A stretch of 64,000 nucleotides of DNA from Paenibacillus tyrphae (lineage in GTDB: Bacteria > Bacillota > Bacilli > Paenibacillales > NBRC-103111), in NCBI RefSeq assembly GCF_000722545.1, contig NZ_JNVM01000008.1, forward strand, positions 124,001-188,000. Reading direction: 5' to 3'. The position numbers were made by a program, and so were the translations under genes. Shown piece by piece: positions 17,060 to 26,248 of the stretch. The stretch's first letter is position 1; every line of letters begins with the position of its first letter. The notes below the pieces were generated by a model. That model was not told where the DNA came from and searched no databases. It was given only the letters and a program-made list of their open reading frames with translations.

Positions 17060-17072
17060 ATTTGCGGCAATT
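17060..17072. promoter_or_regulatory. Operator-like site, second copy of the LacI-regulator motif
   Basis: ATTTGCGGCAATT repeats the core TTTGCGGCAA of the perfect palindrome at 17150-17164. It lies about 17 bp upstream of the SBP operon -35 box, so it may be a second repressor or auxiliary site. Confidence 0.6.
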
Positions 17073-17100
17073 ACTGCAAAAATATATTTCGTTTTGCAGT
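17073..17100. promoter_or_regulatory. 9-bp inverted repeat between the divergent promoters
   Basis: ACTGCAAAA and TTTTGCAGT face each other across a 10-bp AT-rich spacer. It lies between the two promoters and adjoins the 17060 operator copy. A binding site for a dimeric regulator is likely, identity unknown. Confidence 0.5.
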
Positions 17101-17111
17101 GATCATTTCAG

Positions 17112-17140
17112 TTGACCTGACGCGTCGTTTTGCGTAACAT
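17112..17140 (+). promoter_or_regulatory. Sigma-A promoter of the lacI-type regulator gene
   Basis: TTGACC (-35), a 17-nt spacer and TAACAT (-10). Expected start is near 17147, immediately in front of the palindrome at 17150. Confidence 0.75.
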
Positions 17141-17149
17141 GAAGAGTAG

Positions 17150-17164
17150 AATTTGCGGCAAATT
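17150..17164. promoter_or_regulatory. Perfect palindromic operator at the regulator start site
   Basis: AATTTGC-G-GCAAATT: perfect 7-bp arms around one base. It lies just downstream of the -10 of the regulator's own promoter, where binding would block transcription (autorepression). Confidence 0.65.
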
Positions 17165-17197
17165 TTCTCATTATCCGATACGAAGCGGGGTTACGTT

Positions 17198-18253
17198 ATG
17201 CCAACACTGAAAGATATCGCGGACCGCGTCGGCGTGTCCGTCTCCACGGTGTCCCGCGTCTTGGCCAACGACGCCAACCGGACCGTGAATACCGCAACCA
17301 AACAAAAAATATGGGACGTCGCCCGGGAGCTCGGCTATCAGATCAAATCGTCCGGCGACGACGGCAGAGCCGTACGGGGCATTGGCTGTATCGTGTCGAC
17401 GCTTCAGAACCGCCACTATCACCCTTACTTCTCGGTCATTTGCGACGGCATCGAGAAGGAGCTGGCCAAGCACGGCTATAAAATCGCCTTCACCTATACG
17501 CAGGAAGAGCTGAAAAAGCCGGAAATTCTGAAGCATGCCGTTCAGGACAGCCAGGTCGAGGGCTTGATCGTCATCGAGGGCATCGAGACCAAATTATACA
17601 ACCATCTGAAAAAGCACATGCGCAATATCGTCGGTATCGACGTGTCGGACCCCGACATTCCAACGATATCGTACGACCGGGTGGAAGCGGCGCGGCAGGC
17701 CGTCCATCATCTGATCGAGCAAGGCCACCGCGACATTTTGTTTATCGGGGGCACCGGACGCTCCGGCAAATTCGAGAAGGAGAAGCGCTACCGGGGGTAC
17801 CGGACGGCTTTGGAGCAGGCGGGGCTGCCGATCCGGGCGCAGCGGATTATCGACGCCGGATGGGAGCCGAACAATGCGTATCAGCTCATGCTGCGGTATT
17901 TGGACAAGCACGTCGAAGATTTGCCGACGGCGGTTTTTGCCGCAAGTGACATTATGGCCATGGCGGCGATGCGGGCGATTGCCGAGAAGGGCTACCGCAT
18001 TCCGAGCGAGTTCGCCATCGTCGGCTTCGACGATAACGAGCCATCACGCTACACGATTCCGCCGCTATCCACGATCCATATTCCGACGTACGAGATCGGC
18101 GTTGTTGCCGCAAAAACGATGCTGCAATGCATCCGCGATCCGTACCCGCTGCCGATCAAAATTTTGGTGCCGTTCGAGCCGATGTTCCGCCAATCGAGCG
18201 AATGGATACTGCCGGGAGAAGCCGCCCACAACAACAAAAGGACAGCCGAGTGA
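17198..18253 (+). CDS. LacI/GalR-family transcriptional regulator
   Basis: 351 residues from the ATG at 17198 (AGCGGGG seven bases upstream). The first ~25 residues form the classic LacI helix-turn-helix (TLKDIADRVGVSVSTVSRVL), followed by a hinge and a periplasmic-binding-protein-like effector domain (IVSTLQNRHYHPYFSVICDG; VGFDDNEPSRYTIPPLSTI). It is divergent from the sugar import/GH4/PfkB operon and most likely represses it until its sugar or sugar phosphate binds. Putative operators at 17060 and 17150 also suggest autoregulation. Confidence 0.94.
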   Translation: MPTLKDIADRVGVSVSTVSRVLANDANRTVNTATKQKIWDVARELGYQIKSSGDDGRAVRGIGCIVSTLQNRHYHPYFSVICDGIEKELAKHGYKIAFTYTQEELKKPEILKHAVQDSQVEGLIVIEGIETKLYNHLKKHMRNIVGIDVSDPDIPTISYDRVEAARQAVHHLIEQGHRDILFIGGTGRSGKFEKEKRYRGYRTALEQAGLPIRAQRIIDAGWEPNNAYQLMLRYLDKHVEDLPTAVFAASDIMAMAAMRAIAEKGYRIPSEFAIVGFDDNEPSRYTIPPLSTIHIPTYEIGVVAAKTMLQCIRDPYPLPIKILVPFEPMFRQSSEWILPGEAAHNNKRTAE

Positions 18254-18277
18254 ACTTCCGCTCGGTCTGTCCTTTTT
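18239..18277. terminator. Bidirectional terminator between the regulator gene and nagA
   Basis: AGGACAGCCGAG pairs with CTCGGTCTGTCCT (one bulged T), followed by TTTTT on the plus strand and TTTTG on the minus strand. The regulator stop codon lies in the loop. Confidence 0.85.
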
Positions 18278-18281
18278 CGTT

Positions 18282-19430
18282 TTATATCGTTTGGCCGTAC
18301 ACGAATTCGCCTTCGATCATCGTCCACCGGACGTTATAGTCCGCGTCCAGCAGCACGATATCGGCATCGGCGCCCGGCTCGATCCGCCCCTTGCCGGTCA
18401 AGCCGAGAATGCGGGCCGGCGTCGTCGAAGCCATGGCGACGGCTTCATGCAGCGGGATGCCCAGCTCTACCGTCTGGCGAAGCGCCAAGTTCATCGTGAC
18501 CGTGCTGGAGGCAAGTGAGCCGTCCTGGAGCCGGGCGACGCCGTCCTTCACTTCCACCTGATGGCCGCCAAACAGGTACGTTCCGTCGCCAAGCCCCATC
18601 GCTTGCAGCGCATCGGTAATGAGCACCATGCCTTCCGGGCCTTTCACTCGGTGCGTGAGCCGGACGATAGCCGGATGCAGATGGACGCCATCGACGATCG
18701 CTTGCAAGCTGACGCGTTCGTCCTCAAGCGCCGCGACGATGAGACCGGGCTCCCGGTGATGAATCGGCCGCATCCCGTTGAAGCAGTGCGTCATGTGGCT
18801 GGCGCCCAGCGCGAACGCTTCTTTCGCTTCTTCGTAAGTCGCGTCGGAGTGCGCTAGAGCAACGATGATTCCTTTGGCAACCAAATAGGCCACGAGCTCT
18901 TTTCCGCCGGGAAGCTCGGGAGCCAGCGTCACCATCTTCATCAGATCGCCCGTCTGCCGGAGGATCTCCTCCATTTCCGCGAGATCGGGGTGCCTCAGGT
19001 AACGCTCGTTCTGCATTCCCTTCCGCTTCGGATGCAGATAAGGACCTTCCATATGAATTCCGACTATTCGCGCTCCGGGTTCATGCCCGGCCACACGCCG
19101 CACGCACTCGATCATCGCCAGAAGCTGCTCGATCGTCGAACTGACCGAAGTCGCCAGGAACGAAGTGCAGCCGGTCCGCACGCAGGCGCGGGACACCGCT
19201 TCGATGCTTTCGGGCGTGCCGTCCATCATGTCGAGCCCGTCCGCTCCGTGGATGTGGACGTCGATCATCCCGGGGATCAGCAGTCCGCCTTGGCCGTCGA
19301 TGACGTTCGGACCCTCATGCCCCCCTTCCTTCACCGCTGCGATCCGCCCGTTCTCTACGAGCACAGAAGCCAGCGGCAGCACTTGATCGACAAGCGCGAC
19401 TCGAACATTCGTTATCCAATTGTTTGTCAT
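18282..19430 (-). CDS. nagA: N-acetylglucosamine-6-phosphate deacetylase
   Basis: 382 residues from the ATG at 19430, with GGAGG 11 bases upstream. Metal and substrate residues typical of NagA are visible: HIHGADG, Glu in GIHMEGPYLH, His in ALAHSDATYEEA, THCFNGM (metal His), and catalytic Asp in LITDALQAMG. It converts GlcNAc-6-P to GlcN-6-P and acetate in amino-sugar or cell-wall recycling. nagB is not next to it, and it converges on the lacI-type gene, so it is not part of the GH4 operon. Confidence 0.95.
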   Translation of the reverse strand: MTNNWITNVRVALVDQVLPLASVLVENGRIAAVKEGGHEGPNVIDGQGGLLIPGMIDVHIHGADGLDMMDGTPESIEAVSRACVRTGCTSFLATSVSSTIEQLLAMIECVRRVAGHEPGARIVGIHMEGPYLHPKRKGMQNERYLRHPDLAEMEEILRQTGDLMKMVTLAPELPGGKELVAYLVAKGIIVALAHSDATYEEAKEAFALGASHMTHCFNGMRPIHHREPGLIVAALEDERVSLQAIVDGVHLHPAIVRLTHRVKGPEGMVLITDALQAMGLGDGTYLFGGHQVEVKDGVARLQDGSLASSTVTMNLALRQTVELGIPLHEAVAMASTTPARILGLTGKGRIEPGADADIVLLDADYNVRWTMIEGEFVYGQTI

Positions 19431-19524
19431 GGGATGTACGACCTCCAAGTATAATGGGATTCAAATCATGGCAATGACCGGGAGTCCCGCATCGAGCGGA
19501 AGCTTCCGTTTTCGATACGAGCAC

Positions 19525-20298
19525 TTACGGCTTGATAGCCGTCAAAATAAACCGGCTGCACGTCGTGTCGATATAGCCGTGCTTGCGAATATGGGCATGT
19601 ATTTCTCTCAGGGCGGCCTCATACTTCCGTACGGAGAAATCCGGAATCTGCCACGGGATCGCCTGCAGATAATAAATGATGGCTCCGATATCGTAGAATC
19701 TTGTCTTCGTGCGTTCTTCGTCGCGAGATATGACCCGCAGTCCGGCACGCTCCAGCCCCTCCGCCGCCACTTCAAGGCGCCAATCGGCAAGCTCGAACGG
19801 CGGTGCGCCGAGCCAATCGTTAATTTCACGATCGTTGTCCCCGCCGACCTGCTGCGTAAGGAAAGTGCCGCCCGGCTTCAGGATGCGGGCGATTTCCTGC
19901 GGAGCGAACGATTCGTGACGGTTAATGACCAGTTCAAACCGGGCATCCTCCAGAGCAAGACGCTCGTCGTCTTTCACCGGCACGACCGGTACGCCCAGCG
20001 GCTTCAGCCGTTCTGCGGCAACCGCGATATTCGGCTCGTAGCCTTCGGTCGCCACGGTATCCGCCGGAAGCGGCGCGAGCGAAGCAAGAAACTCGCCTCC
20101 ACCCGTGCCCATGTCCAGCAGCGACCGGACGGCGGACAGCCGTTCCCGGACGTGAACGTAATAATTCCAGCGAAGCGGAAACTCCCGCATTCTTCCCGTA
20201 TCGGTAAGACGCGAGAAATCCCATCCGGCAAACGGTTGATCGGTCTCATTCAAATAGTATTCGAATTCGGTTAGAGCAGGTTGAATCACCTTTTTCAC
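19525..20298 (-). CDS. SAM-dependent methyltransferase
   Basis: 257 residues from a GTG at 20298. Class I fold motif I is LLDMGTGGGEFL, with acidic motif II region (ATEGYEPNIAVA) and motif IV FELVINRHE followed by ILKPGGTFLTQQVGG. The substrate is unknown; the small-molecule (UbiE/COQ5-like) branch seems more likely than a nucleic-acid enzyme. The start is uncertain because no good ribosome-binding site is present. Stands between nagA and an NlpC lipoprotein gene. Confidence 0.85.
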   Translation of the reverse strand: MKKVIQPALTEFEYYLNETDQPFAGWDFSRLTDTGRMREFPLRWNYYVHVRERLSAVRSLLDMGTGGGEFLASLAPLPADTVATEGYEPNIAVAAERLKPLGVPVVPVKDDERLALEDARFELVINRHESFAPQEIARILKPGGTFLTQQVGGDNDREINDWLGAPPFELADWRLEVAAEGLERAGLRVISRDEERTKTRFYDIGAIIYYLQAIPWQIPDFSVRKYEAALREIHAHIRKHGYIDTTCSRFILTAIKP

Positions 20299-20319
20299 CC
20301 CCGTGTTTGGTTAGGAAAC

Positions 20320-20374
20320 AAAAAAATAGCGCTGCACCGCCGCAACGCCAAAGCGTCCGACGGGCTTCGCTATT
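20320..20374 (-). terminator. Terminator of the NlpC/P60 lipoprotein gene
   Basis: On the minus strand AATAGCG and CGCTATT enclose a further GC-rich structure and are followed by seven T. Confidence 0.75.
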
Positions 20375-20429
20375 CATTATGGAGCAAAACTTCATTTTTT
20401 TCAACAAAAATAAAAATATTCTCCTAATT

Positions 20430-21041
20430 TCAATCCGGAATAACCCGCCGTGCGAGCAAGAAATGCTGGAACCAGTACTCTCCTTCTTTCTCGTCCTTAT
20501 GAATATTGCTGATCACTACGCCGATCCCGGGCTGGTACGTATGAAGAATTTTTCCTTCCCCCATATAGATCCCCACATGCCGGACTTTATTGAGACCCGT
20601 TTCATTCGGAAAATCTTCGTCCGAGAAAAACATCAAGTCGCCCCGCCGCATGTTCATGAACGTAGTATCTTTTCCTTGGACCGCTTGCTCTCTGGCGTTA
20701 TAGCCTAGTGAGACCCCATGGTGACCGTACAAATATTGAACGTAGGACGAGCAATCGAACGCCTTGTCCTCAAACCGTTCCGCCCCGTAGACGTATGGAG
20801 TCCCCATATACTTAACGCCTTCCGCGATAATGGCATCGGCCGTTGTACGCCACGATTTGGCGCCGCCGGCTTCCTTCATGCGCACGCTGCTGTCGGGCGT
20901 GGGCGGCAAGGCCGCTTTTTCACCCGGCACATTCGAGTTGATCCGGCTTTTCGGCTGCGGTTGGCTGCAGGAAGCAGCCGCTCCTGCAACGAACAGCAGG
21001 ACGGATAGCGTCCATACGATGCTCTGCCACGATTTGCCCAT
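20430..21041 (-). CDS. NlpC/P60-family cell-wall endopeptidase lipoprotein
   Basis: 203 residues, preceded by GGGAGGAGGAGGG. The signal peptide ends in a lipobox-like GAAASC, so it is probably membrane anchored. The NlpC/P60 domain (about 65-200) holds the catalytic Cys in FDCSSYVQY, the His in VRHVGIYMG and a third polar residue around ILHTYQPG. Such enzymes cut stem-peptide bonds in peptidoglycan. Monocistronic, with its own terminator. Confidence 0.92.
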   Translation of the reverse strand: MGKSWQSIVWTLSVLLFVAGAAASCSQPQPKSRINSNVPGEKAALPPTPDSSVRMKEAGGAKSWRTTADAIIAEGVKYMGTPYVYGAERFEDKAFDCSSYVQYLYGHHGVSLGYNAREQAVQGKDTTFMNMRRGDLMFFSDEDFPNETGLNKVRHVGIYMGEGKILHTYQPGIGVVISNIHKDEKEGEYWFQHFLLARRVIPD

Positions 21042-21115
21042 GCAATCCCTCCTCCTCCCTATTGTGAAAATAGAGAGGCAAGGCTATGCGTGGGAATTGA
21101 TGGCGGATCCGCGAT

Positions 21116-22573
21116 CTATAAAATCGGCGACAGCAGTCGGGTGACCGACTCGCGCGCGCGGTGAAAACGCGGACGGCTGTAATAGCGCTCCAGCGTCAAT
21201 TCCGTGCAGTGCTTCAGATCGTGCTCGAATATTTTTTTCAGCTTGGACACGGTATTTCCTCCGTAGATTAAAGCATTGACTTCAAAATTGAGCTTGAAGC
21301 TGCGGATATCGATATTGGCCGTTCCGACGGACCCGACCTTGCCGTCGGCTACGATCGTCTTGGCATGAATGAAGCCCCGGTGATACAAGTAGCACTTGAC
21401 GCCGACATCGAGCAGATCGCCCAAATACGAGAACGACGCCCAATATACGATTTTATGATCGGGTACGGCAGGAAGCATAATTTTGATGTCGACCCCGGAC
21501 AACGCGGCCATCTTCAACGCATTCAGCAGACTTTCATCGGGAATGAAATACGGCGTCTGCAAATAAACGGACGCCTTGGCGGAGTTGATCACTTTAATAT
21601 AGGCATTTTTGATCTGTTCCCGGTCGTTGTTGGGCCCGCTCGACAAAATTTGCACCCCTGCGTGCCCCTCGTGAATCGGCAGCGGGAAATACTCCTCGAT
21701 CGGGTTCAACTTGATTCGCGAAGCCAGATTCCAATCCATAATGAACTGCGCCTGCATCTGAAGCACGGAGCTGCCTTCGATTCGCAGATGCGTATCCCGC
21801 CACGGACCGAAGCGCGAGTCCAACCCCAGATACTCGTCCCCCACGTTAAACCCACCGATGTATCCGCACGTTCCGTCGATGATCGCCAGCTTCCGGTGAT
21901 TCCGGAAGTTCAGCCGCATGTTCACATACGGAATGCGGGACGGAAAAAAGGCGGACGCCTGCCCGCCCGCCGCCAGAAGCGGTCGGAAGAAATGCTTGGA
22001 TAGTCCCGCGCACCCGATATCGTCGTATAAAAAACGGACCTGTACGCCTTCCTTCGCCTTTTCGCTAAGCGCGGCGATCAGCCTCCGGCCCAATCTGTCG
22101 TCCCGAACGATGTAGTACATCAAATGAATGTGATGCTTCGCCCCGGCGATCGTCTCGAAGAGCGAGTCGAATTTGCGGTTGCCTTCCGTAAAAATATCGA
22201 TCCGGTTATCTTGCGTAAAGAAGGCGTATCCGTTCTGCAAATTCATATAGATCATATCATGGTAATCTTCCATGACCGGATCGTGGTATTCGATCCGGCG
22301 CATGGCGACCGCTTCAATCTGCTTCTCGACCAGCAGCGCCATGTTGTGCAGCTGCGCTTCCTGCGCTTTATAAATTTTGCGCTTGCTGAGGTTTTGCCCG
22401 AACAGCAAATAGGCGACGAATCCGATCCCCGGCAAAAACAGCAGGACCATCAGCCACGCCCACGTGACCCCGATATTTCGTCGCTCCAGGAAGATGACGG
22501 CAAATGCAAACATGATGTTGATAAACGAAAGTACAAAGTACAAATTTCCGAAGATGTTCAAGCTGCCAGCCAC
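21116..22573 (-). CDS. cls: Cardiolipin synthase
   Basis: About 485 residues, full length. Two N-terminal membrane helices (LYFVLSFINIMFAFAVIFL; VTWAWLMVLLFLPGIGFVAYLLF) precede two phospholipase D domains with HKD motifs: HRKLAIID near residue 228 and HAKTIVAD near residue 403. It joins two phosphatidylglycerol molecules to cardiolipin at the membrane. The GTG at 22573 is assumed; a TTG at 22561, eight bases after AGGTGG, is an equally good start. Confidence 0.95.
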   Translation of the reverse strand: MAGSLNIFGNLYFVLSFINIMFAFAVIFLERRNIGVTWAWLMVLLFLPGIGFVAYLLFGQNLSKRKIYKAQEAQLHNMALLVEKQIEAVAMRRIEYHDPVMEDYHDMIYMNLQNGYAFFTQDNRIDIFTEGNRKFDSLFETIAGAKHHIHLMYYIVRDDRLGRRLIAALSEKAKEGVQVRFLYDDIGCAGLSKHFFRPLLAAGGQASAFFPSRIPYVNMRLNFRNHRKLAIIDGTCGYIGGFNVGDEYLGLDSRFGPWRDTHLRIEGSSVLQMQAQFIMDWNLASRIKLNPIEEYFPLPIHEGHAGVQILSSGPNNDREQIKNAYIKVINSAKASVYLQTPYFIPDESLLNALKMAALSGVDIKIMLPAVPDHKIVYWASFSYLGDLLDVGVKCYLYHRGFIHAKTIVADGKVGSVGTANIDIRSFKLNFEVNALIYGGNTVSKLKKIFEHDLKHCTELTLERYYSRPRFHRARESVTRLLSPIL

Positions 22574-22661
22574 CTTTTTTCACTGCCCAACGGACCTTAT
22601 GGTCCTTTCATTGTAGCATTGGACCTTAACCGGGGCAACCGGGTAGAGCCGTAGCTGCGGA

Positions 22662-22690
22662 TTGAAAACATACCGGAAAAAGCATACAAT
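22662..22690 (+). promoter_or_regulatory. Sigma-A promoter of the nitroreductase gene
   Basis: TTGAAA (-35), a 17-nt spacer and TACAAT (-10), about 70 nt before the start codon. Confidence 0.75.
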
Positions 22691-22761
22691 AAGCGTTGAT
22701 CATCATTGTCAAACTTCATTCATTTCATCATTATATCGGACGGTTTGGAGGAGCGGAACTC

Positions 22762-23325
22762 ATGAATAATACGATTACAGAAGCACTGCGCCGCCGTAGA
22801 GCCGTGCGCAATTTTCAAGCCCGCGAAGTCGAAACGAACAAGATCGAAAAGCTGCTGGAGGCTGCGACTTCGGCGCCAAACGACCGGCTTCGGGAGCCGT
22901 GGCACTTCTATGTGGTGCGCGGTGAGGCCAAGGAGCGCTACACGGAGCTGGCGCTTGCCTTCCTGCAGGAGCGGTTTCCTACGAAGCCGGAGCTGATCGA
23001 AGCTTCCATGACGGCAGTCCGGAACACGCCGCTTCTTATCGTTGTCGCATCGGATGTCGTGCCGGGCGATGCGGAAGCGTCCGAGGACAACGAATACGCC
23101 GTTGCCTGCGCCATCCATTCCATGTGGCTGGCGGCCGGCGAGCTTGGCCTTGGAATGGTTTGGAGAACCCGCGGCGTCGGCTTGGTCCGGGACGAACGGC
23201 TTCACCGTTTTGTGGGCGCGACGGAAGGGCAAAAAATCATAGCCACGCTTTGCGTAGGCTACCCTGAAGGCGAAGCTGCGCCGACGAAACGAACGCCGTT
23301 CACAGAAAAAACCACGTGGCTGTAA
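22762..23325 (+). CDS. Nitroreductase family protein (FMN-dependent oxidoreductase)
   Basis: 187 residues from the ATG at 22762, preceded by GGAGGAG. FMN phosphate-binding RRRRAVRNF at the N-terminus, the APNDRLREPWHFYVV segment and LGLGMVWRTRG are typical of the short YdjA/Nfn-type nitroreductases. It probably reduces nitro- or quinone-type compounds with NAD(P)H; the physiological substrate is unknown. Single gene with its own promoter and terminator. Confidence 0.92.
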   Translation: MNNTITEALRRRRAVRNFQAREVETNKIEKLLEAATSAPNDRLREPWHFYVVRGEAKERYTELALAFLQERFPTKPELIEASMTAVRNTPLLIVVASDVVPGDAEASEDNEYAVACAIHSMWLAAGELGLGMVWRTRGVGLVRDERLHRFVGATEGQKIIATLCVGYPEGEAAPTKRTPFTEKTTWL

Positions 23326-23335
23326 TCTGAATCGC

Positions 23336-23384
23336 AAAAAGGACGTACCCCATGCTTTTATAACATGTGGACACGTCCTTTTTT
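23336..23384. terminator. Bidirectional terminator
   Basis: AAAAAGGACGT and ACGTCCTTTTTT arms continue inward as an imperfect CATG/CATG stem. It serves the nitroreductase and the converging MOSC gene. Confidence 0.88.
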
Positions 23385-23414
23385 CATAAAGCCGAAGCCG
23401 CCAGACCCGGCTCC

Positions 23415-24092
23415 TTAGGCTTGACCAGTCAACCGTTCCTTCGTATCGGTTTCGATGCCACCTAGCCGTTTCTCGAACGTTTTGCGCCAGCTGTCGGACA
23501 GCTGGTCAACGGCCAGCATGGCGCGCATTCCTTCTGCATTTTGCTTCTCATGATGCATAATGCGGTTGGCGAACGTAAGCGTTCTGCCGTGCGGATGACG
23601 CTCCAGCAAGATTAGCTCGTCTCCTGCAGCGACCTTCCCTTCCTGCAGCACCCGGAAGTAATAGCCGGTATAGCCGGTGTTCTGCACCCAGAGCGGCAGC
23701 TCGGGTACGCCGTATTTGACCGACAGCTTGAAGCAAGGCTGCCGCGGCTGGCTAACCTGCAGTATGGCGCCGCCCACCTGAAATGTATCCCCGATACAGA
23801 CATCGTCTTCCAACAAACCCTGCGTCGTCAAATTTTCTCCGAATGCACCGTACTGCAGCTCTCTTCCGAGCTGCTTGACCCAATAAGCATAATGCTCGTA
23901 GGGATAGACGCACACCGCTTTGTCTTTGCCGCCGTGATGTACAAGATCCGCCTGCCCATCCCCGTCGAAATTCAAGGAAGACAGGAATACCTCACCCTTG
24001 ACGGGATGCTTGTAAATGCCCGTGGACACTTCCTTTTTCTCAAACGGAACGGGTTGCGGTTTACCTACATTGAGAGAAACAATCTTGATCAT
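23415..24092 (-). CDS. MOSC domain protein (YiiM-like)
   Basis: 225 residues. The MOSC core includes HHGGKDKAVCVYPYEHYAYW, FGENLTTQG and the conserved Cys in QPRQPCFKL that binds the molybdenum cofactor sulfur. A 3-alpha C-terminal tail fits the YiiM subgroup, linked to reduction of N-hydroxylated base analogues. It is likely a cytoplasmic Mo-cofactor enzyme or carrier. Single gene, convergent with the nitroreductase. Confidence 0.9.
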   Translation of the reverse strand: MIKIVSLNVGKPQPVPFEKKEVSTGIYKHPVKGEVFLSSLNFDGDGQADLVHHGGKDKAVCVYPYEHYAYWVKQLGRELQYGAFGENLTTQGLLEDDVCIGDTFQVGGAILQVSQPRQPCFKLSVKYGVPELPLWVQNTGYTGYYFRVLQEGKVAAGDELILLERHPHGRTLTFANRIMHHEKQNAEGMRAMLAVDQLSDSWRKTFEKRLGGIETDTKERLTGQA

Positions 24093-24214
24093 CCTTTATT
24101 CCAGCTCCTGCCGTCGAAAATTGCATTGTTCATTCCACTATACAGGAAAATACGCCGGTATAAAAGAACCCATCGGAGCGTAATGTAAAATGTTCCCATT
24201 TCTTTCCCAGACGG

Positions 24215-25606
24215 TTACTCTGTGAACGTAGCATAGAGCAGGTAAACATTCAATGCGAGAATAAAGATGGCGACACTCCAAGACAAGACCGTCAGCCACC
24301 GGGCATTGACGAATTCGCCCATTTTTTTCTTATCGCTCGTAAATTTAACGAGAGGGATGACGGCGAACGACAGTTGGAAAGATAAGATGACCTGGCTGAG
24401 AATGAGCAGCTTCGCCGTCCCGCTTTCTCCCGCGATAGCCGTAACGATGACGGCAGGGATGATCGCAATCAGCCGTGTGATCAGCCGGCGCAGCCACGAA
24501 GGCATCCGGAAGTTGAGAAAGCCTTCCATAACGATCTGTCCGGCCAGCGTCCCGGTTAATGTCGAGTTTTGTCCGGAGGCCAGAAGCGCTACGCCGAATA
24601 AAATGCTTCCGACGGCGGTTCCCAGCAGCGGCGTCAGCAGTTGATAAGCGTCGTTGATTTCCGCCACTTCGGTTAAGCCCGCCCGGTGAAATGTCGCAGC
24701 CGACAATATCAGAATCGCGGCATTAATGAATAGCGCGAAAAACAAAGCGATGCTCGAATCCCAGGTGGCGTATTTGATCGCCTGCCGCTTACCGGCCGTC
24801 GTCTGCTCGAATTGCCGCGTTTGAACAATCGACGAATGAAGGTACAGGTTATGCGGCATAACGGTCGCGCCCAAAATACCGATGGCAATATAAAGCATGG
24901 CCGGATTGGTGACAATCTGCGTTGTCGGAACGAATCCCAAGGCGATACCGCCGATGTCCGGCTTGGACAAAAAGATTTCGACCGCGAAGCAGGCGCCGAT
25001 CGTCACGATCAGCACGATGACCAACGTTTCGATGTAACGGAAGCCTTTGTTTTGCAGCAGCAGCACAAGCAGCACGTCCAGCACGGTGATCATGACCCCG
25101 TACAGCAGCGGAATGCCGAACAGCAGCTGCAGCGCAATGGCGGAGCCGATGACCTCGGCCAGATCGCACGCGGCTATGGCCAGCTCGCACAGCACCCACA
25201 GCATCATCGAGACCGGCTTGCTATAGTGGTCGCGGCACGCTTGAGCAAGATCCCGGCCGGTGACGATTCCGAGCTTCCCGGCAAGGGCCTGCAGCAGAAC
25301 CGCCATCAGATTCGAAATCAGAATAACCGATAACAGCGAGTAGCCAAATACGGAGCCCCCGGCAATAGACGTAGCCCAGTTCCCCGGGTCCATATACCCT
25401 ACGGCAACCAAATAACCGGGTCCGGCAAAAGCCAGAAACTTTTTGATCCAGCTTCCGCTCTTCGGGATTTTCAAAGAGCGGTATACTTCCGGCAGCGAAT
25501 GCTGCGTTCTTTCCAATCTCCAACCACTCTCGTTTTCTGTACGCTCTTGTCTTTTGGCTCTCGGGCTTTGTTCGATTCTCGTTTGTACTCCCAGTTCTTC
25601 ATTCAT
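24215..25606 (-). CDS. mntH: Nramp-family divalent metal (Mn2+/Fe2+) transporter
   Basis: 463 residues with 11 predicted helices. The metal-binding motifs are both intact: MDPGNWAT in the first unwound helix and [10 protein letters not shown] in the sixth. It imports Mn2+ with protons. GAGGTG precedes the ATG. The N-terminal tail of about 45 residues is longer than usual and polar. No clear MntR box was seen in the 340-bp upstream region. Confidence 0.96.
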   Translation of the reverse strand: MNEELGVQTRIEQSPRAKRQERTENESGWRLERTQHSLPEVYRSLKIPKSGSWIKKFLAFAGPGYLVAVGYMDPGNWATSIAGGSVFGYSLLSVILISNLMAVLLQALAGKLGIVTGRDLAQACRDHYSKPVSMMLWVLCELAIAACDLAEVIGSAIALQLLFGIPLLYGVMITVLDVLLVLLLQNKGFRYIETLVIVLIVTIGACFAVEIFLSKPDIGGIALGFVPTTQIVTNPAMLYIAIGILGATVMPHNLYLHSSIVQTRQFEQTTAGKRQAIKYATWDSSIALFFALFINAAILILSAATFHRAGLTEVAEINDAYQLLTPLLGTAVGSILFGVALLASGQNSTLTGTLAGQIVMEGFLNFRMPSWLRRLITRLIAIIPAVIVTAIAGESGTAKLLILSQVILSFQLSFAVIPLVKFTSDKKKMGEFVNARWLTVLSWSVAIFILALNVYLLYATFTE

Positions 25607-25947
25607 GTTCTACACCTCTATCTGTATATATTCCAGCAACAAGATGCCCCAGTCAAAAAATGATGTCATTATCTAACATTTATGTCCCGGGTTAAATTTG
25701 TTGTCCTAGTGCAACTTTTGGGGTAAAAAAATTAGTCGTAGAAAATACTATTCAGATTAAAATAATTCTATACTAAAAATTTTACTCATCTATTCGTTTT
25801 CGTCAAGAATTATTTTTTGGAGGCGCTGCAGGAATAAAACCTTGACTGAGAATCTAGCGGGAATACATCCGCAGAAAGGCGCATATCGTAGGAAACAGCG
25901 TTCCATTCGTGGAGCGACCATCGAAAGCGAAAGGGTTGGATGAGACG
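25607..25947. other. AT-rich intergenic region between mntH and a small gene
   Basis: About 340 bp, much lower in GC than its neighbours. It holds the mntH ribosome-binding site, an imperfect GTTG-N8-CAAC repeat near 25707-25722, several AT-rich near-palindromes (25735-25790) and a TTGACT box at 25842-25847 that may serve the downstream gene. No ORF or known riboswitch fold was recognised. Confidence 0.5.
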
Positions 25948-26169
25948 ATGTGGGAAAGCGTGCTAAAAAAAGATCAGTTCGAGATTCGGATGAATCCGAC
26001 GTACAAGTCGATCCTGTTCCAGGTTTCGGACTCGGCAGGGTCGGAAGGCAGGCCGGCGTTGGTGCTGAACCAAGCCGAGCTCTTCGAACTGCTGCACGCC
26101 TTTCTGGCGATTAACCGCTCCTTTAACCAGGAGACCATGTACTATGAAGAGGGGCCTGACGGCGCCTAA
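25948..26169 (+). CDS. Small protein of unknown function
   Basis: 73 residues from the ATG at 25948 (AAAGGG about 12 bases upstream; a TTG at 25936 and a GTG at 25909 are alternatives). The sequence is soluble and acidic at the end (MYYEEGPDGA) with an alternating beta pattern (IRMNPTYKSILFQVSD) and a helix (LNQAELFELLHAFLAINRSF). I recognise no family. It stands alone between mntH and the glg operon and shares a terminator with glgA. Confidence 0.65.
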   Translation: MWESVLKKDQFEIRMNPTYKSILFQVSDSAGSEGRPALVLNQAELFELLHAFLAINRSFNQETMYYEEGPDGA

Positions 26170-26172
26170 TCT

Positions 26173-26218
26173 AAAAAAGAAGGCCGGGTACGCGCACATG
26201 CAAGGCGCTCCCGGCTTT
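26173..26218. terminator. Bidirectional terminator at the end of the glg operon
   Basis: GCCGGG / CCCGGC stem with a 21-nt structured loop. The minus strand ends in TTCTTTTTT, so it terminates glgA; the plus direction has a shorter T-run. Confidence 0.8.
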
Positions 26219-26248
26219 CGCTCCATTTGGCTGAAGCTGCTGGTTCGT

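Noticed and set aside
25607-25947. MntR box or yybP-ykoY riboswitch upstream of mntH
   Set aside because: No match to the MntR palindrome or to the conserved core of the Mn2+ riboswitch by eye.
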